A DNA stretch of 52,137 nt from Oscillospiraceae bacterium (GCA_017540945.1 JAFYAB010000034.1:1-52137), one strand, 5' to 3'; counted from the stretch's first letter, positions 25,360 to 33,292 are shown. The notes: a model not told the origin generated them from the sequence alone. Numbers and translations: made by a program.

Positions 25360-27207
25360 TTACGGGTCGCACACGCCGCAGTCCAGCAGCTTGTTGGCCC
25401 CGCAGCCGGCGCAGCCGCGGCGGCAGTCCGGGGTGATCTCGGAGCGATAGGCCCGCTCCCGCTCCCGCAGCAGGAAGGGCTTTGTCACCCCGCAGTCGAT
25501 GGTATCCCAGGCCAGGAGCTCGTCCTCGCCGAAGCCCCGGGTCGTATAGAAATGCCGGTCGATCCCGCAGTCCTCCAGGGCGGCGATCCACTTGTCATAG
25601 TCGAAATACTCCATCCAGCCGTCCAGCTTGGCGCCTCGCCGCCAGGCGGCCTCAATGACGGGGCCCAGGCGCCGGTCGCCCCGGGCCAGTACGGCTTCCA
25701 GCTCCGACAGCTTCGCCTCGTGGTAGTTGTACTCGATGCTCTTGTTGTTCATGTGCTCCTTGAGCAGGCGGCAGCGCCGCAGATACTCCTCCGGCGGGAG
25801 CTGCTTCTCCCACTGGAAGCCCGTGAAGGGCTTGGGCACGAAAAAGGCCGTGGCCACATGGATGCGGACGCCCCGCTTCTTGTTGGAGGCGTGATCCTTC
25901 CAGCAGTTGTAGATCTTGTAGACCAGCTCCGCGATGCCCAGCACGTCCTCGTCGGTCTCCGTGGGCAGGCCCAGCATGAAGTAGAGCTTCACGTTGTTCC
26001 AGCCCCCCGCGAAGGCGATCTCGCAGGTTTTCAGCACGTCCTCCTCGGTGACGTTCTTGTTGATGGCGTCCCGGAGCCGCTGGGTCCCCGCCTCGGGGGC
26101 GAAGGTCAGGCCGCTCTTGCGGACCTTCTGGAGCTTCAGCATCAGCTCCCGGGAGAAATTGTCCGCCCGCAGGGAGGGCACCGACATGTTGATGTTCCGG
26201 GCGGCGCAGTACTCCGTCAGCCGGTCCGTCAGGGGCTCCAGGTATTTGTAGTCCGAGGTGGAGAGGGAGGAGAGGGTGATCTCGCTGTCCCCGGAGAATT
26301 CCAGGCTGTGAACGGCCTGCCGGTAGAGGGTCTCGGGCTTCCGGGGCCGGACGGGCCGGTAGGTGTAGCCCGCCTGGCAGAAGCGGCAGCCCCGGATGCA
26401 GCCCCGCATGACCTCTAGGTTCTGCCGGTCGTGGACGATCTCCGTGGACTGGACGATGGGTTCCACGGGATAATACGCCTTGTCCAGGTCCTGCACGATG
26501 CGCTTCGTCACCTTGGCCGGGGCGCCGGGCAGGGGAACGATGGCGGCCAGGGTCCCGTCGGCCTTGTATTGGTGCTTGTAGTGGGAGGGCACGTAGACCC
26601 CGGGGATCTTCCCCACGTCCCACAGGAATTCTTCTTTGGACAGGCCCCGCTTTTTCGCGTCCCGGTAGCAGTTCACGATCTCCACGGTGCTTTCCTCGCC
26701 CTCGCCCAGGGAGAAGAAGTCGATGAAGTCCGCCAGGGGCTCCGGGTTGTAGGTGCAGGCGCCGCCGGCAAAGACAATATTATGTAAACTTTTCCGCTCC
26801 GCGGCGTGGAGGGGGATCCCCGCCAGATCCAGCATGGTGAGGATGTTGGTGTAGCTCATCTCGTAGCCCACGGAGAAGGCGATCATGTCGAAGTCGGCCA
26901 CGGGGTCGTGGCTCTCCAGGGCGTAGAGGGGCAGTCCCGCCGCCCGCATCGCGTCCTCCATGTCTCCCCAGGGGGTAAAGACCCGCTCGCACCACACGCC
27001 GTCCATCCGGTTGACCACGCCGTAGAGGATGCGCAGGCCCAGGTTGGACATGCCGATCTCATAGGTGTCGGGGAAGCAGAAGGCCACCCGGGTGTCGATC
27101 CCGGCCGGGTCCTTCACGGTCTGGTTGTATTCGCCGCCCACGTACCGGGCGGGCTTCTGCACCCGCGGCAGGATCCGCGGCAGCAGCCGGTCGATTTGTT
27201 TGCTCAT
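25360..27207 (-). CDS. TIGR03960-family B12-binding-like radical SAM protein
   Basis: 615 residues. The N-terminal half resembles a cobalamin-binding-type domain; the radical SAM core starts at the Fe-S motif CIRGCRFC (Cys270, Cys274, Cys277). The C terminus has a second Cys-rich patch (CRRGCAGCG, CGVCDP). Family blocks VAFCFPDTYEIGMSNLGLRI and FAPEAGTQRLRDAINKNV are clear. The enzyme should reductively cleave S-adenosylmethionine, but its substrate is not established. ATG at 27207 is chosen because it begins MSKQIDRLLP, the usual start, 34 bases after the M50 gene. It forms the usual cluster with the M50 peptidase upstream and the TIGR03936 gene downstream. Confidence 0.92.
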   Translation of the reverse strand: MSKQIDRLLPRILPRVQKPARYVGGEYNQTVKDPAGIDTRVAFCFPDTYEIGMSNLGLRILYGVVNRMDGVWCERVFTPWGDMEDAMRAAGLPLYALESHDPVADFDMIAFSVGYEMSYTNILTMLDLAGIPLHAAERKSLHNIVFAGGACTYNPEPLADFIDFFSLGEGEESTVEIVNCYRDAKKRGLSKEEFLWDVGKIPGVYVPSHYKHQYKADGTLAAIVPLPGAPAKVTKRIVQDLDKAYYPVEPIVQSTEIVHDRQNLEVMRGCIRGCRFCQAGYTYRPVRPRKPETLYRQAVHSLEFSGDSEITLSSLSTSDYKYLEPLTDRLTEYCAARNINMSVPSLRADNFSRELMLKLQKVRKSGLTFAPEAGTQRLRDAINKNVTEEDVLKTCEIAFAGGWNNVKLYFMLGLPTETDEDVLGIAELVYKIYNCWKDHASNKKRGVRIHVATAFFVPKPFTGFQWEKQLPPEEYLRRCRLLKEHMNNKSIEYNYHEAKLSELEAVLARGDRRLGPVIEAAWRRGAKLDGWMEYFDYDKWIAALEDCGIDRHFYTTRGFGEDELLAWDTIDCGVTKPFLLRERERAYRSEITPDCRRGCAGCGANKLLDCGVCDP

Positions 27208-27241
27208 GAACAGACCTCGATGTATGTTGATTGGATCTATT

Positions 27242-27655
27242 TTACCAGCCTCGCGGCGTTTTCGCAAGGCTTTTTTCAGATTTGATCCGCTGCAGCAGGC
27301 CCCAGCCGTCCCGGCCGGGCAGAGGGAGCAGATTCCACAGGCCCAGAGACAGATTGCAGAGTCCGAACATGGGCCAAAGCCGCCAAAAGAGGGCGGCCAG
27401 CAGGAGATTCACCCCGGGCCCGGCCCCCAGGGCCCAGGCCTCCCGGGGCTCGCCCCGGAGCTCCGCCCGGATCAGCGCCCCGGCGGCGGAGAGCTCCAGA
27501 CTTCGCGGCGGGAGCCCCAGGATCGGCAGGACCGCCAGATGCCCCGCCTCGTGGAGGGCTGCCGCCAGAAGAAAGGGGAGCGTCAGTCCCCGGCGGTCCA
27601 ACAGAAAAAAGCCTCCCAGCAGCAGCCAAAACCCCGCCGTCACCCGGACCCGCAT
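27242..27655 (-). CDS. M50-family membrane metalloprotease
   Basis: 137 residues, short for the family. HEAGH (His35, Glu36, His39) is the zinc site inside the first membrane helices; NLLPLPGRDGW near the C terminus is the counterpart of the NxxPxxxxDG motif that supplies the third ligand. Related to SpoIVFB and other site-2 proteases that cut within membranes. SpoIVFB itself activates sigma-K in sporulation, and spoIVB, whose product triggers that pathway in Bacillus, lies 3 kb away; whether this protein has that role is open. There is no strong RBS at the ATG used. Confidence 0.8.
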   Translation of the reverse strand: MRVRVTAGFWLLLGGFFLLDRRGLTLPFLLAAALHEAGHLAVLPILGLPPRSLELSAAGALIRAELRGEPREAWALGAGPGVNLLLAALFWRLWPMFGLCNLSLGLWNLLPLPGRDGWGLLQRIKSEKSLAKTPRGW

Positions 27656-27704
27656 CGCACATCACCCGGACAGCATATGAAAAAAACCGCTCCGGTATAC
27701 GCGA

Positions 27705-27730
27705 AGACCCCCGCCGGGGGGCGGAGGTCT
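27705..27730 (-). terminator. Hairpin at the 3' end of rnpB
   Basis: Minus strand AGACCTCCGCC/GGCGGGGGTCT with a short loop directly follows the RNase P RNA. It lacks a clear T-tract, so it may be a processing or partial terminator. Confidence 0.5.
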
Positions 27731-27732
27731 TT

Positions 27733-28091
27733 GCTGCAATCGGGTCTGTAAGCCGGGTTCTGTCTTAGACAGCCATCTATCTTGTCGTACCGTTGCCGAT
27801 ACGCTCCATGCCACCTCCCCGGAGACGGCCGGGCCAGCCAATGTCTCCTCCACGGTGTTGCTCCGGATAGAGTTTACAGCGCCGGACAGTCTCCAGCCGG
27901 CGGGTGAGCTCTTACCTCGCCTTTCCACCCTTGCACTGCCGTGCTTTGCACCGGCAGAGCGGTATCTCTCTGTTGCACTTTTCCTGAAGTCGCCTTCGGC
28001 GGGCGTTACCCGTTATCCTTGCCCTGTGGAGCCCGGACTTTCCTCACGGGGGGCCTTTCGGCCGTCCCGCGCGGCTGCCCGGCCCGGTTGC
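27733..28091 (-). ncRNA. rnpB: RNase P RNA, bacterial class A
   Basis: About 359 nt. It is the catalytic RNA that removes tRNA 5' leaders. On the minus strand it has the universally conserved GAGGAAAGTCCGGGCTCC, ACAGGG, GAGGTAAGAGCTCACC-like and AGACAGAACCCGGCTTACAG segments in order. The outer helix P1 can be formed by TGCAACCGGG near the 5' end and CCCGATTGCA near the 3' end, with one mismatch. The 5' end is set about seven bases after the -10 element; the 3' end is approximate. No protein reading frame here is credible. Confidence 0.95.
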
Positions 28092-28097
28092 AGAGGT

Positions 28098-28126
28098 ATT
28101 TTAGCCTGAGAATTCGGAAATGTCAA
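28098..28126 (-). promoter_or_regulatory. Promoter of rnpB
   Basis: Minus strand TTGACA (28126-28121), 17-nt spacer, TAAAAT (28103-28098). Confidence 0.85.
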
Positions 28127-28148
28127 TGCTTTTTCCCGGAAAAAAACA

Positions 28149-28177
28149 TTGAGTTTTTCCGCGAAAGATGGTATACT
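28149..28177 (+). promoter_or_regulatory. Promoter of the wzz/cpsD/cpsB genes
   Basis: TTGAGT, 17-nt spacer, TATACT. It is divergent from the rnpB promoter, with the two -35 elements 22 bases apart. The leader to the GTG start is about 60 nt. Confidence 0.75.
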
Positions 28178-28242
28178 ATATTAGATTTGAATGACTCCGG
28201 GCGAAAATCCGGGAAAACCTACAGTAAAGGCAGGAATAGATT

Positions 28243-28962
28243 GTGAACAAGTCTCAGCTCAGTCTTATGGATATCGTCCATACGCTGCTGTCCCACATTC
28301 TGGTGATCCTCCTGGCAGGAGCTCTGGTGGGAGCGGCATCCTGGGCCTATACCACCTATAAGATCCCCAAGATGTACCGGACCAGCGTGACCTTCTACGC
28401 ACTCAGCAACATCAACAAGGAAGAGACCGCTATCACCGATATTACCAAGAACCGCCAGCTGGCCAGCACCTATTCCTATGTGCTGCGCAGCAACCTGGTG
28501 ATGAAGGAGGCCGCGGCCCGGCTGGAGGAGCAGGGGGTTACGACGCCCAGCGGCGGCAAGTACAGCTACGCCGCGCTGAAGGGCATGACCATCGTCAGCA
28601 ACACCAACACCGAGATCTTCACCGCCACCTTCTCCTCCTCCGACAAGCAGAACATCCAGACCATCGCCAACACCATCGCCGAGGCAGGCGCGGCCAAGAT
28701 CCAGGAGATTGTGGGCGGCGAGGCCAAGATCCTCGACGCCGCCGAGGCCCCCGGGGCCCCCTACTCCCCGGACGTGAAGGCCAATACCGTCACCGGCGTC
28801 GCCATCGGCCTGCTGATTGCCGCCGCCATTGTGATCATCCGGGCTCTGACCGATACCACGATCTGGAGCGAGGAGGATCTGACGAAGCAGTACAACATCC
28901 CCGTCCTGGGCTCCGTACCCCAGCTGAGCACCCAGGAGAAGAACACCAATTCCATGACGTAA
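28243..28962 (+). CDS. Polysaccharide chain-length regulator, Wzz/CapA (YveK) family
   Basis: 239 residues, starting at GTG (28243). Two membrane spans (HILVILLAGALVGAASWAY near 18-36, and VTGVAIGLLIAAAIVIIRAL near 186-205) flank an extracytoplasmic domain, the layout of Gram-positive Wzz modulators. The short cytoplasmic tail (EEDLTKQYNIPVLGSVPQL) is where such proteins activate their partner tyrosine kinase. That kinase is encoded 11 bases downstream. Together they control polymer length and export of a capsule or exopolysaccharide. No glycosyltransferase operon follows, so the polymer genes must be elsewhere. Confidence 0.9.
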   Translation: MNKSQLSLMDIVHTLLSHILVILLAGALVGAASWAYTTYKIPKMYRTSVTFYALSNINKEETAITDITKNRQLASTYSYVLRSNLVMKEAAARLEEQGVTTPSGGKYSYAALKGMTIVSNTNTEIFTATFSSSDKQNIQTIANTIAEAGAAKIQEIVGGEAKILDAAEAPGAPYSPDVKANTVTGVAIGLLIAAAIVIIRALTDTTIWSEEDLTKQYNIPVLGSVPQLSTQEKNTNSMT

Positions 28963-28973
28963 GGAGTGAGACG

Positions 28974-29786
28974 ATGCTGTTCCAGAAAAAGCGACTGACG
29001 ACGCCCCAGACCCAGGCGGCCGCCCGGCAGCGGATGCTCACGCCCACGAGCCCCTTCGCCATCCGCGAGGCCTATAACTCCATCCGCGCCAAGCTCCTGT
29101 TCACGGGCCGGGGCGAGAAGTGCCCGGTTTTCGCCGTCACCTCCGCCATGATGCATGACGGCAAGACCACCAACGCGGTGAACCTGGCCATTTCCATCGC
29201 CTCCACCATGAAGAAGGTCCTGCTGATCGACGGCGATATGCGTAAGCCCACGGTCCACCGCTATTTCGGCCTGGAGAACAAGAACGGTCTGTCCGAGATC
29301 CTGGCGGGCCTCACCAACGAGGTGAAGATCCGCAAGACCGACGTGGAGAACCTCCATGTGCTGACCTCCGGCCAGATCCCCCCCAACCCGGCGGAGCTCT
29401 TCGGCTCCAAGCAGATGGACAATCTGCTGTCCTACGTCAAGGAGTTCTTCGATTATGTGATCATCGATACGCCCCCCGTCAACGTGGTCACCGACGCCGC
29501 CATCCTGGCGGAGAAGATCACGGGCTACGTCTTTGTGGTCCAGAGCGGGAAGAATCACTACTATGAGCTCTCCTACGCGCTGGATACCATCCAGCAGATG
29601 AACGGCAACGTGGTGGGCATCGTCCTCAACGACGCCAGCGGCCGAAGCGGGTCCCACTACGGCTACCGCTCCTCCTACTATTCCAAGGGATACTACCGCC
29701 GCGGCTACAGCCGGGGCTACTACAGCGCCTACTCCACCTACGAAACCAAGGTGGAAAACGATCTCAAGCCCAGAGAAGGGGAGTAA
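28974..29786 (+). CDS. cpsD: BY-kinase (CpsD/CapB family tyrosine autokinase)
   Basis: 270 residues. Walker A is MMHDGKTTNAVNLA (a variant of the usual GEGKS/T), Walker A' VLLIDGDMRKP and Walker B VIIDTPP. The C-terminal tail, from about residue 224, holds eleven tyrosines in about 35 residues (HYGYRSSYYSKGYYRRGYSR and beyond). This is the autophosphorylation cluster of the family, denser than the three or four tyrosines common in streptococci. Phosphorylation of the tail changes the kinase-Wzz interaction and polymer production. It sits between the Wzz protein and the matching phosphatase. Cytoplasmic, membrane-associated through its partner. Confidence 0.93.
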   Translation: MLFQKKRLTTPQTQAAARQRMLTPTSPFAIREAYNSIRAKLLFTGRGEKCPVFAVTSAMMHDGKTTNAVNLAISIASTMKKVLLIDGDMRKPTVHRYFGLENKNGLSEILAGLTNEVKIRKTDVENLHVLTSGQIPPNPAELFGSKQMDNLLSYVKEFFDYVIIDTPPVNVVTDAAILAEKITGYVFVVQSGKNHYYELSYALDTIQQMNGNVVGIVLNDASGRSGSHYGYRSSYYSKGYYRRGYSRGYYSAYSTYETKVENDLKPREGE

Positions 29787-29837
29787 TCCGCCGACAAGAG
29801 CGCGCATCAGCGCATCCGACAGGAAGGGGTGAAGGCC

Positions 29838-30506
29838 ATGCTGGACTTTCACGCGCATATCCTCCCCGGCGCCGACCACGGCAGCGACGGTCTGCAGACC
29901 TCTCTGCGGCAGCTGACCCTGGCGGAGCAGGCCGGGATCGACGTCATCGTCGCCACCCCCCATTTCTACCCCCAGGCCGACGATTTCAGCCACTTTCTGC
30001 GGAAGCGGGAGGCCTGCTGGCAGCAGCTGCAAGCCCGCTATTCCGGGAAGCTCCGCATTCTGGTGGGGGCCGAGGTCCACATGTGCGTGGGCCTGGACCA
30101 TCTGGAGGGTCTGGAGCGGCTCTGTGTCTCCGACACCCGGGTCATGCTCTGTGAGTTGCCCTTCCGGGGCCTCACCGCGGGTCTGTCGGAGACCTTTGAG
30201 CGGCTGACGGAGGACTGGGGCATCGTCCCCGTCCTGGCCCATGTGGACCGCTACGATCCCACCGACATCGAGAACCTCTTCAGTCAGGGTCTGGTCGGCC
30301 AGCTCAACGCGGAGCCCTTGAGCCATCGCTTCCGCCGCCGCCGCTTCCTGCCCTGGATCGACCGGGGACAGATCGTTGCCCTGGGCAGCGACATCCACGG
30401 CACCGCCGTGGGCTACAGCCAGTATCTCAAAGCGGTGGACTTCCTGGGCCCCCGCGCCCGGGAGATCGACGCCCGCACCCGCCGCCTTCTGCAGGACGCC
30501 CTGTAG
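29838..30506 (+). CDS. cpsB: CpsB/CapC-type tyrosine-protein phosphatase (PHP family)
   Basis: 222 residues from the ATG at 29838 (AGGAAGGGG RBS); a GTG at 29829 is possible. DFHAHILPGADHGSDGL is the N-terminal PHP metal-binding motif, with ATPHFYP, GAEVH, AHVDRY and GSDIHG supplying further His/Asp ligands. It is a Mn-dependent phosphatase that removes phosphate from the tyrosine tail of the preceding kinase. With Wzz and CpsD it makes the complete regulatory trio of capsule synthesis. Its TAG stop codon coincides with the GTAG head of a dispersed repeat. Confidence 0.9.
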   Translation: MLDFHAHILPGADHGSDGLQTSLRQLTLAEQAGIDVIVATPHFYPQADDFSHFLRKREACWQQLQARYSGKLRILVGAEVHMCVGLDHLEGLERLCVSDTRVMLCELPFRGLTAGLSETFERLTEDWGIVPVLAHVDRYDPTDIENLFSQGLVGQLNAEPLSHRFRRRRFLPWIDRGQIVALGSDIHGTAVGYSQYLKAVDFLGPRAREIDARTRRLLQDAL

Positions 30507-30523
30507 CGCGGGCAATCTGCTCT
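30503..30523 (+). repeat. GTAG-headed repeat at the cpsB stop codon
   Basis: GTAGCGCGGGCAATCTGC overlaps the stop codon. Its counterpart, GTAGCACGGGCAATCCGC, begins at the stop codon of the carbamate kinase gene (46779, minus strand). Confidence 0.6.
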
Positions 30524-30546
30524 GTGGCAGTATCCGTCCGTACCTG

Positions 30547-30562
30547 TCAATTCTCAATTCTT
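30547..30562. repeat. Heptamer repeat TCAATTC, about 2.2 copies
   Basis: TCAATTCTCAATTCTT is in the cpsB-spoIVB gap; the gap (30507-30597) holds no gene. Confidence 0.45.
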
Positions 30563-30597
30563 ATCCCCCTCCATGCGCGGAATTCCATACGCTTCCG

Positions 30598-30628
30598 GAG
30601 GCAGAGACGGCTAAGCCGCCTCTGCCTC
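30598..30628. terminator. Hairpin between cpsB and spoIVB
   Basis: A 15-bp stem with one mismatch (30598-30612, 30614-30628). It contains the TAG stop codon of spoIVB (30611-30613). There is no T-tract, so moderate confidence. Confidence 0.5.
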
Positions 30629-31603
30629 TGTGCTGATCGCCTCCAGCATGTGGTCGATGAGGATGCCGTAGCCCCGGGTGGGGTCCCGGACCAGGACGTG
30701 GGTCACAGCCCCCACCAGCTTGCCGCTCTGGAGGATGGGGGAGCCGCTCATGCCCTGGACGATGCCGCCGGTCTTTGCCAGGAGCCGGGGGTCCGTCACC
30801 ACCAGCCGCAGGTCCCGGCACTGGGTCGGGTCCCGTCGCACCGCCTCGATCTCCACGCGGTAGCGCTCCGCCGTCTGCCCCTCCACGCTGCACAGGATCT
30901 CCGCGGGCCCCGGACGGACCTCCGCTTGCTCCGCCAGGGGCACGGGCTCCCCGCCCAGGGCCGCCTCCGTCCCGTGGCCGAAGAGACCCCGCTCCGTGTT
31001 CTGCTCCACCCGGCCCACCGGCGTCCCGCCCGCGGCCCGGCCGAAGAGGGAGCCCGGCGTGCCGGCCTCGCCCCGTCGGACCTCGGTGACGGCGGTTTCG
31101 CAGGCCTGGCCGCCGCGGATCTCCATGGGGCAGCCCTCGCTGCCGTTGACCCCGTGGCCCAGGGCTCCGAAGAGCCCGGTCTCCGGATCGTAAAAGGTCA
31201 CGGTGCCCAGGCCCGCGATCCGATCCCGAACGCAGAGCCCCAGCCGCCAGCTCCCATCGCTCTGCTTCGGCTGGACCGTGAACTGCATCCGCCGGCCCGC
31301 CCGTTCCACCTCCAATACCAGCCGGGCTCCGCCGCTTTGCGCCGCCCGCTCCCGCAGCTCCTCAGCCCGCTCCAGGCGCAGACCGTCCGCCGCCAGGATC
31401 CGGTCTCCCGCCCGCAGCCCCGCCGCCTCCGCGGGGGAAGCGTCCTCGTCGAATTTTACCACGTAAACGCCGTCGGTTTCCAGCTCCAGTCCCACGGTCC
31501 TGCCCACGGGGACCAGAGCCGCGGGCTCCGCCGCCAGGCTCGGGACGGCCAGCAGCAGTCCCAGCCAGACCGCCGCCAGCCCGGCCCGGATGCTTCTTCC
31601 CAT
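30611..31603 (-). CDS. spoIVB: SpoIVB serine peptidase (S55), sporulation checkpoint protease
   Basis: 330 residues from the ATG at 31603 (GGGAGGG seven bases upstream; a second ATG directly before it is possible). An N-terminal signal/anchor (GLAAVWLGLLLAVPSLAA) leads to a PDZ domain (VYVVKFDEDASPAEAAGLRAGD, about 46-67) and the S55 peptidase domain. The domain has its His in GALGHGVNG and the catalytic Ser in GGIVQGMSGSPIL. In Bacillus the protein is made in the forespore and signals across to activate SpoIVFB and sigma-K. Here it supports the reading that the organism forms spores. Unlike in Bacillus it is not next to spo0A. CATATTA upstream resembles a forespore-sigma -10, but no matching -35 was found. 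Confidence 0.93.
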   Translation of the reverse strand: MGRSIRAGLAAVWLGLLLAVPSLAAEPAALVPVGRTVGLELETDGVYVVKFDEDASPAEAAGLRAGDRILAADGLRLERAEELRERAAQSGGARLVLEVERAGRRMQFTVQPKQSDGSWRLGLCVRDRIAGLGTVTFYDPETGLFGALGHGVNGSEGCPMEIRGGQACETAVTEVRRGEAGTPGSLFGRAAGGTPVGRVEQNTERGLFGHGTEAALGGEPVPLAEQAEVRPGPAEILCSVEGQTAERYRVEIEAVRRDPTQCRDLRLVVTDPRLLAKTGGIVQGMSGSPILQSGKLVGAVTHVLVRDPTRGYGILIDHMLEAISTEAEAA

Positions 31604-31746
31604 CATTCTCCCTCCCGTCGTCATTTTTTGAGCGCCCGAATAATAATATGAGCAAAAAAAGACAAAAAAACCGGGGGAATTATGAATAAAACGCGAACAG
31701 TTTGTAAAACCTAAAAAATACCCTTTTCTTCCTTGACAAGCTGTGG

Positions 31747-31761
31747 TATAGTGTAAATATC
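31747..31761 (+). promoter_or_regulatory. Extended -10 promoter of the DUF6465 gene
   Basis: TGTGGTATAGTG carries the TGN extension before TATAGT (31747-31752). A TTGACA at 31733 is too close to serve as its -35 but could pair, with a short spacer, with TAAATA at 31754-31759. The remainder of 31607-31746 shows no gene. Confidence 0.5.
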
Positions 31762-31787
31762 AAACGCACAGAAAGGAGGTGTCCCGC

Positions 31788-32168
31788 ATGGCCGCGCATA
31801 AAGTAAAGGAGGTCGTGGACGCCGCTTTGGAGAAGACCGAGCCCGTGGTTCGCAAGGCCCGCTCCGTGGCCGAGTCCGCCGCCAAGAAGGCCGAACCCGT
31901 CCTGGAGGCCGCCGCCAAGAAGGCGGAGCCTGTTCTGGAGGCCGCCAAGAACGCCGGCAAGCAGGTGGCTGCCGTGTTCGTTCCCGAGATCTACGTGCAG
32001 CATGCCAATCGTCAGTTCGACTGCGCCGTTCTCATCGAACGCTGCAAGGAGGATTTCAAAGCCAAGCATCCCTCCACCATGATCCGCTCCTGCAAGCTCT
32101 ATATCAAGCCCGAGGACAGCATGGTCTACTATGTCATCAACGACATCGAGGACAAGCTCGGACTCTAA
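31788..32168 (+). CDS. DUF6465 family protein with 11-residue Ala/Lys repeats
   Basis: 126 residues; ATG at 31788 has AGGAGG eight bases before it. The first half is an Ala/Lys/Glu-rich helix built from 11-residue repeats (AAKKAEPVLEA twice, flanked by degenerate copies), a hendecad pattern of right-handed coiled coils or of amphipathic helices. The second half (EIYVQHANRQFDCAVLIERC ... VYYVINDIEDKLGL) is the DUF6465 domain. No enzyme motif and no signal peptide. Function unknown; structural or DNA/surface-associated roles are equally possible. Transcribed alone. Confidence 0.8.
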   Translation: MAAHKVKEVVDAALEKTEPVVRKARSVAESAAKKAEPVLEAAAKKAEPVLEAAKNAGKQVAAVFVPEIYVQHANRQFDCAVLIERCKEDFKAKHPSTMIRSCKLYIKPEDSMVYYVINDIEDKLGL

Positions 32169-32182
32169 TACGCAGACAAAAA

Positions 32183-32214
32183 CGGCTCCCCGTCCTGGAT
32201 CAGGCGGGGAGCCG
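32183..32214. terminator. Terminator between DUF6465 and the PfkB kinase
   Basis: A 10-bp stem CGGCTCCCCG/CGGGGAGCCG (32183-32192, 32205-32214) followed by CTTTTTG. It can also serve the convergent kinase gene. Confidence 0.85.
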
Positions 32215-32227
32215 CTTTTTGATTGTG

Positions 32228-33241
32228 TCAGTTGGCCGCCAGGATGGCCTCCACGTCGGCGGGGTCCGGCATGGAGCGGATGGCGCCCTTCTTGGTGGTG
32301 ACCAGGTAGGCCGCGGCGTTGGCGAAGCGGAGCATGTCCCGCAGGCTCTCCTCGCTGCGGTCCTCGACGCCCTTGGTCAGCACATTGTGGAGGACGGAGG
32401 CGCAGAAGGTGTCGCCCGCGCCGGTGGTCTCGATGGTGCCGCCGAGCTTGAAGGACGGGACGAAGACCTGATGACCGCAGCAGAAGCTGTAGGCCCCGTC
32501 GGGACCGCAGGTGACGTTCAGAAGCTTGATGTTCGGGTATTTGGCAAGCAGCGCCCTTGCGCCTGCTGCGTAGTCGGGAGCGGCTCCGGATGGCGCACAC
32601 TGTGCGCCGCTGCAGGCGTACAGTTCGGGAAGCAGGAACTCCACCTCGTTGTCGGAGATTTTCAGCACGTCGCACTGGCCCAGGCCCCATTCGATCTGCT
32701 CTTTGGCCAGCTCCAGAGTATCCCACAGCGGCGGGCGGAGGTTGGGGTCGAAGGAGATCAGGGCGCCGGCGACCTTCGCCGCGGCCACGGCGGCCTTGGT
32801 GGCGGCCCGGACGCCGGGGTGGGTCATGGACAGGGTGCCGAAGTGGAAGATCCGGCAGTCCGCCAGCAGAGCGGGGTCCAGCTCGTCCTCCCGGAGCATC
32901 ATGTCCGCGCCGGGGTTGCGGTAGAAGGAGAAGTCCCGGTCCCCGTTGGGGAGCTTATGGACCACGGCCAGGGTCGTATGGACCTCGGGATCCTCCAGCA
33001 GGCCGCGCAGATCCACGCCCGCCTCGGAGACCACCTTGCGGAGCTGGCCGCCGTAGACGTCTTTGCCCACCTTGCCGAGGAAGGCGGTCTTCCGGCCCAG
33101 CTTTTGCAGCATGGCCAGTACGTTGCAGGGAGCGCCGCCGGGGTTGGCCTCCCAGAGGGGATTTCCCTGCTCGCTGAGTCCGGCTTCGGTGAAATCGATC
33201 AGCAGCTCGCCCAGGGCGACAACGTCAAAACTCTTATTCAT
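32228..33241 (-). CDS. PfkB-family sugar kinase (fructokinase-like)
   Basis: 337 residues from the ATG at 33241 (GGAGG eight bases upstream; an ATG at 33247 is too close to it). Ribokinase fold: substrate motif ANPGGAPCNV near residue 35 and the C-terminal catalytic motif TTGAGDTFCAS with the base Asp. The N-terminal block FDVVALGELLIDFTEAG is typical of bacterial fructokinases, so fructose is the most likely substrate. An odd insertion, CSGAQCAPSGAAPD, lies where orthologues usually have a short turn; it is encoded by a palindrome related to the one at 9439. It lies 51 bases downstream of the glutamine synthetase gene on the same strand, perhaps co-transcribed by read-through. Confidence 0.9.
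   Translation of the reverse strand: MNKSFDVVALGELLIDFTEAGLSEQGNPLWEANPGGAPCNVLAMLQKLGRKTAFLGKVGKDVYGGQLRKVVSEAGVDLRGLLEDPEVHTTLAVVHKLPNGDRDFSFYRNPGADMMLREDELDPALLADCRIFHFGTLSMTHPGVRAATKAAVAAAKVAGALISFDPNLRPPLWDTLELAKEQIEWGLGQCDVLKISDNEVEFLLPELYACSGAQCAPSGAAPDYAAGARALLAKYPNIKLLNVTCGPDGAYSFCCGHQVFVPSFKLGGTIETTGAGDTFCASVLHNVLTKGVEDRSEESLRDMLRFANAAAYLVTTKKGAIRSMPDPADVEAILAAN
32591..32613 (-). repeat. Palindromic repeat inside the PfkB kinase gene
   Basis: Minus strand GCAGCGGCGCACAGTGTGCGCC matches the element at 9439 (GTAGCGGCGCACAG) apart from a T to C change in the head. It is read in frame as CSGAQCAP. Confidence 0.5.
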
Positions 33242-33292
33242 GATCATAACCTCCGTAAAATGATGATGGGTGGATGTGGATTTTGCAGGCGT

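Noticed and set aside
27662..28109. Small open frames over the RNase P RNA
   Set aside because: Conserved RNase P RNA segments and a matching promoter explain this stretch; the peptides have no family features.
31640..31665. Forespore sigma-factor promoter for spoIVB
   Set aside because: CATATTA looks like a -10, but no -35 at proper spacing was found; not reported as a feature.
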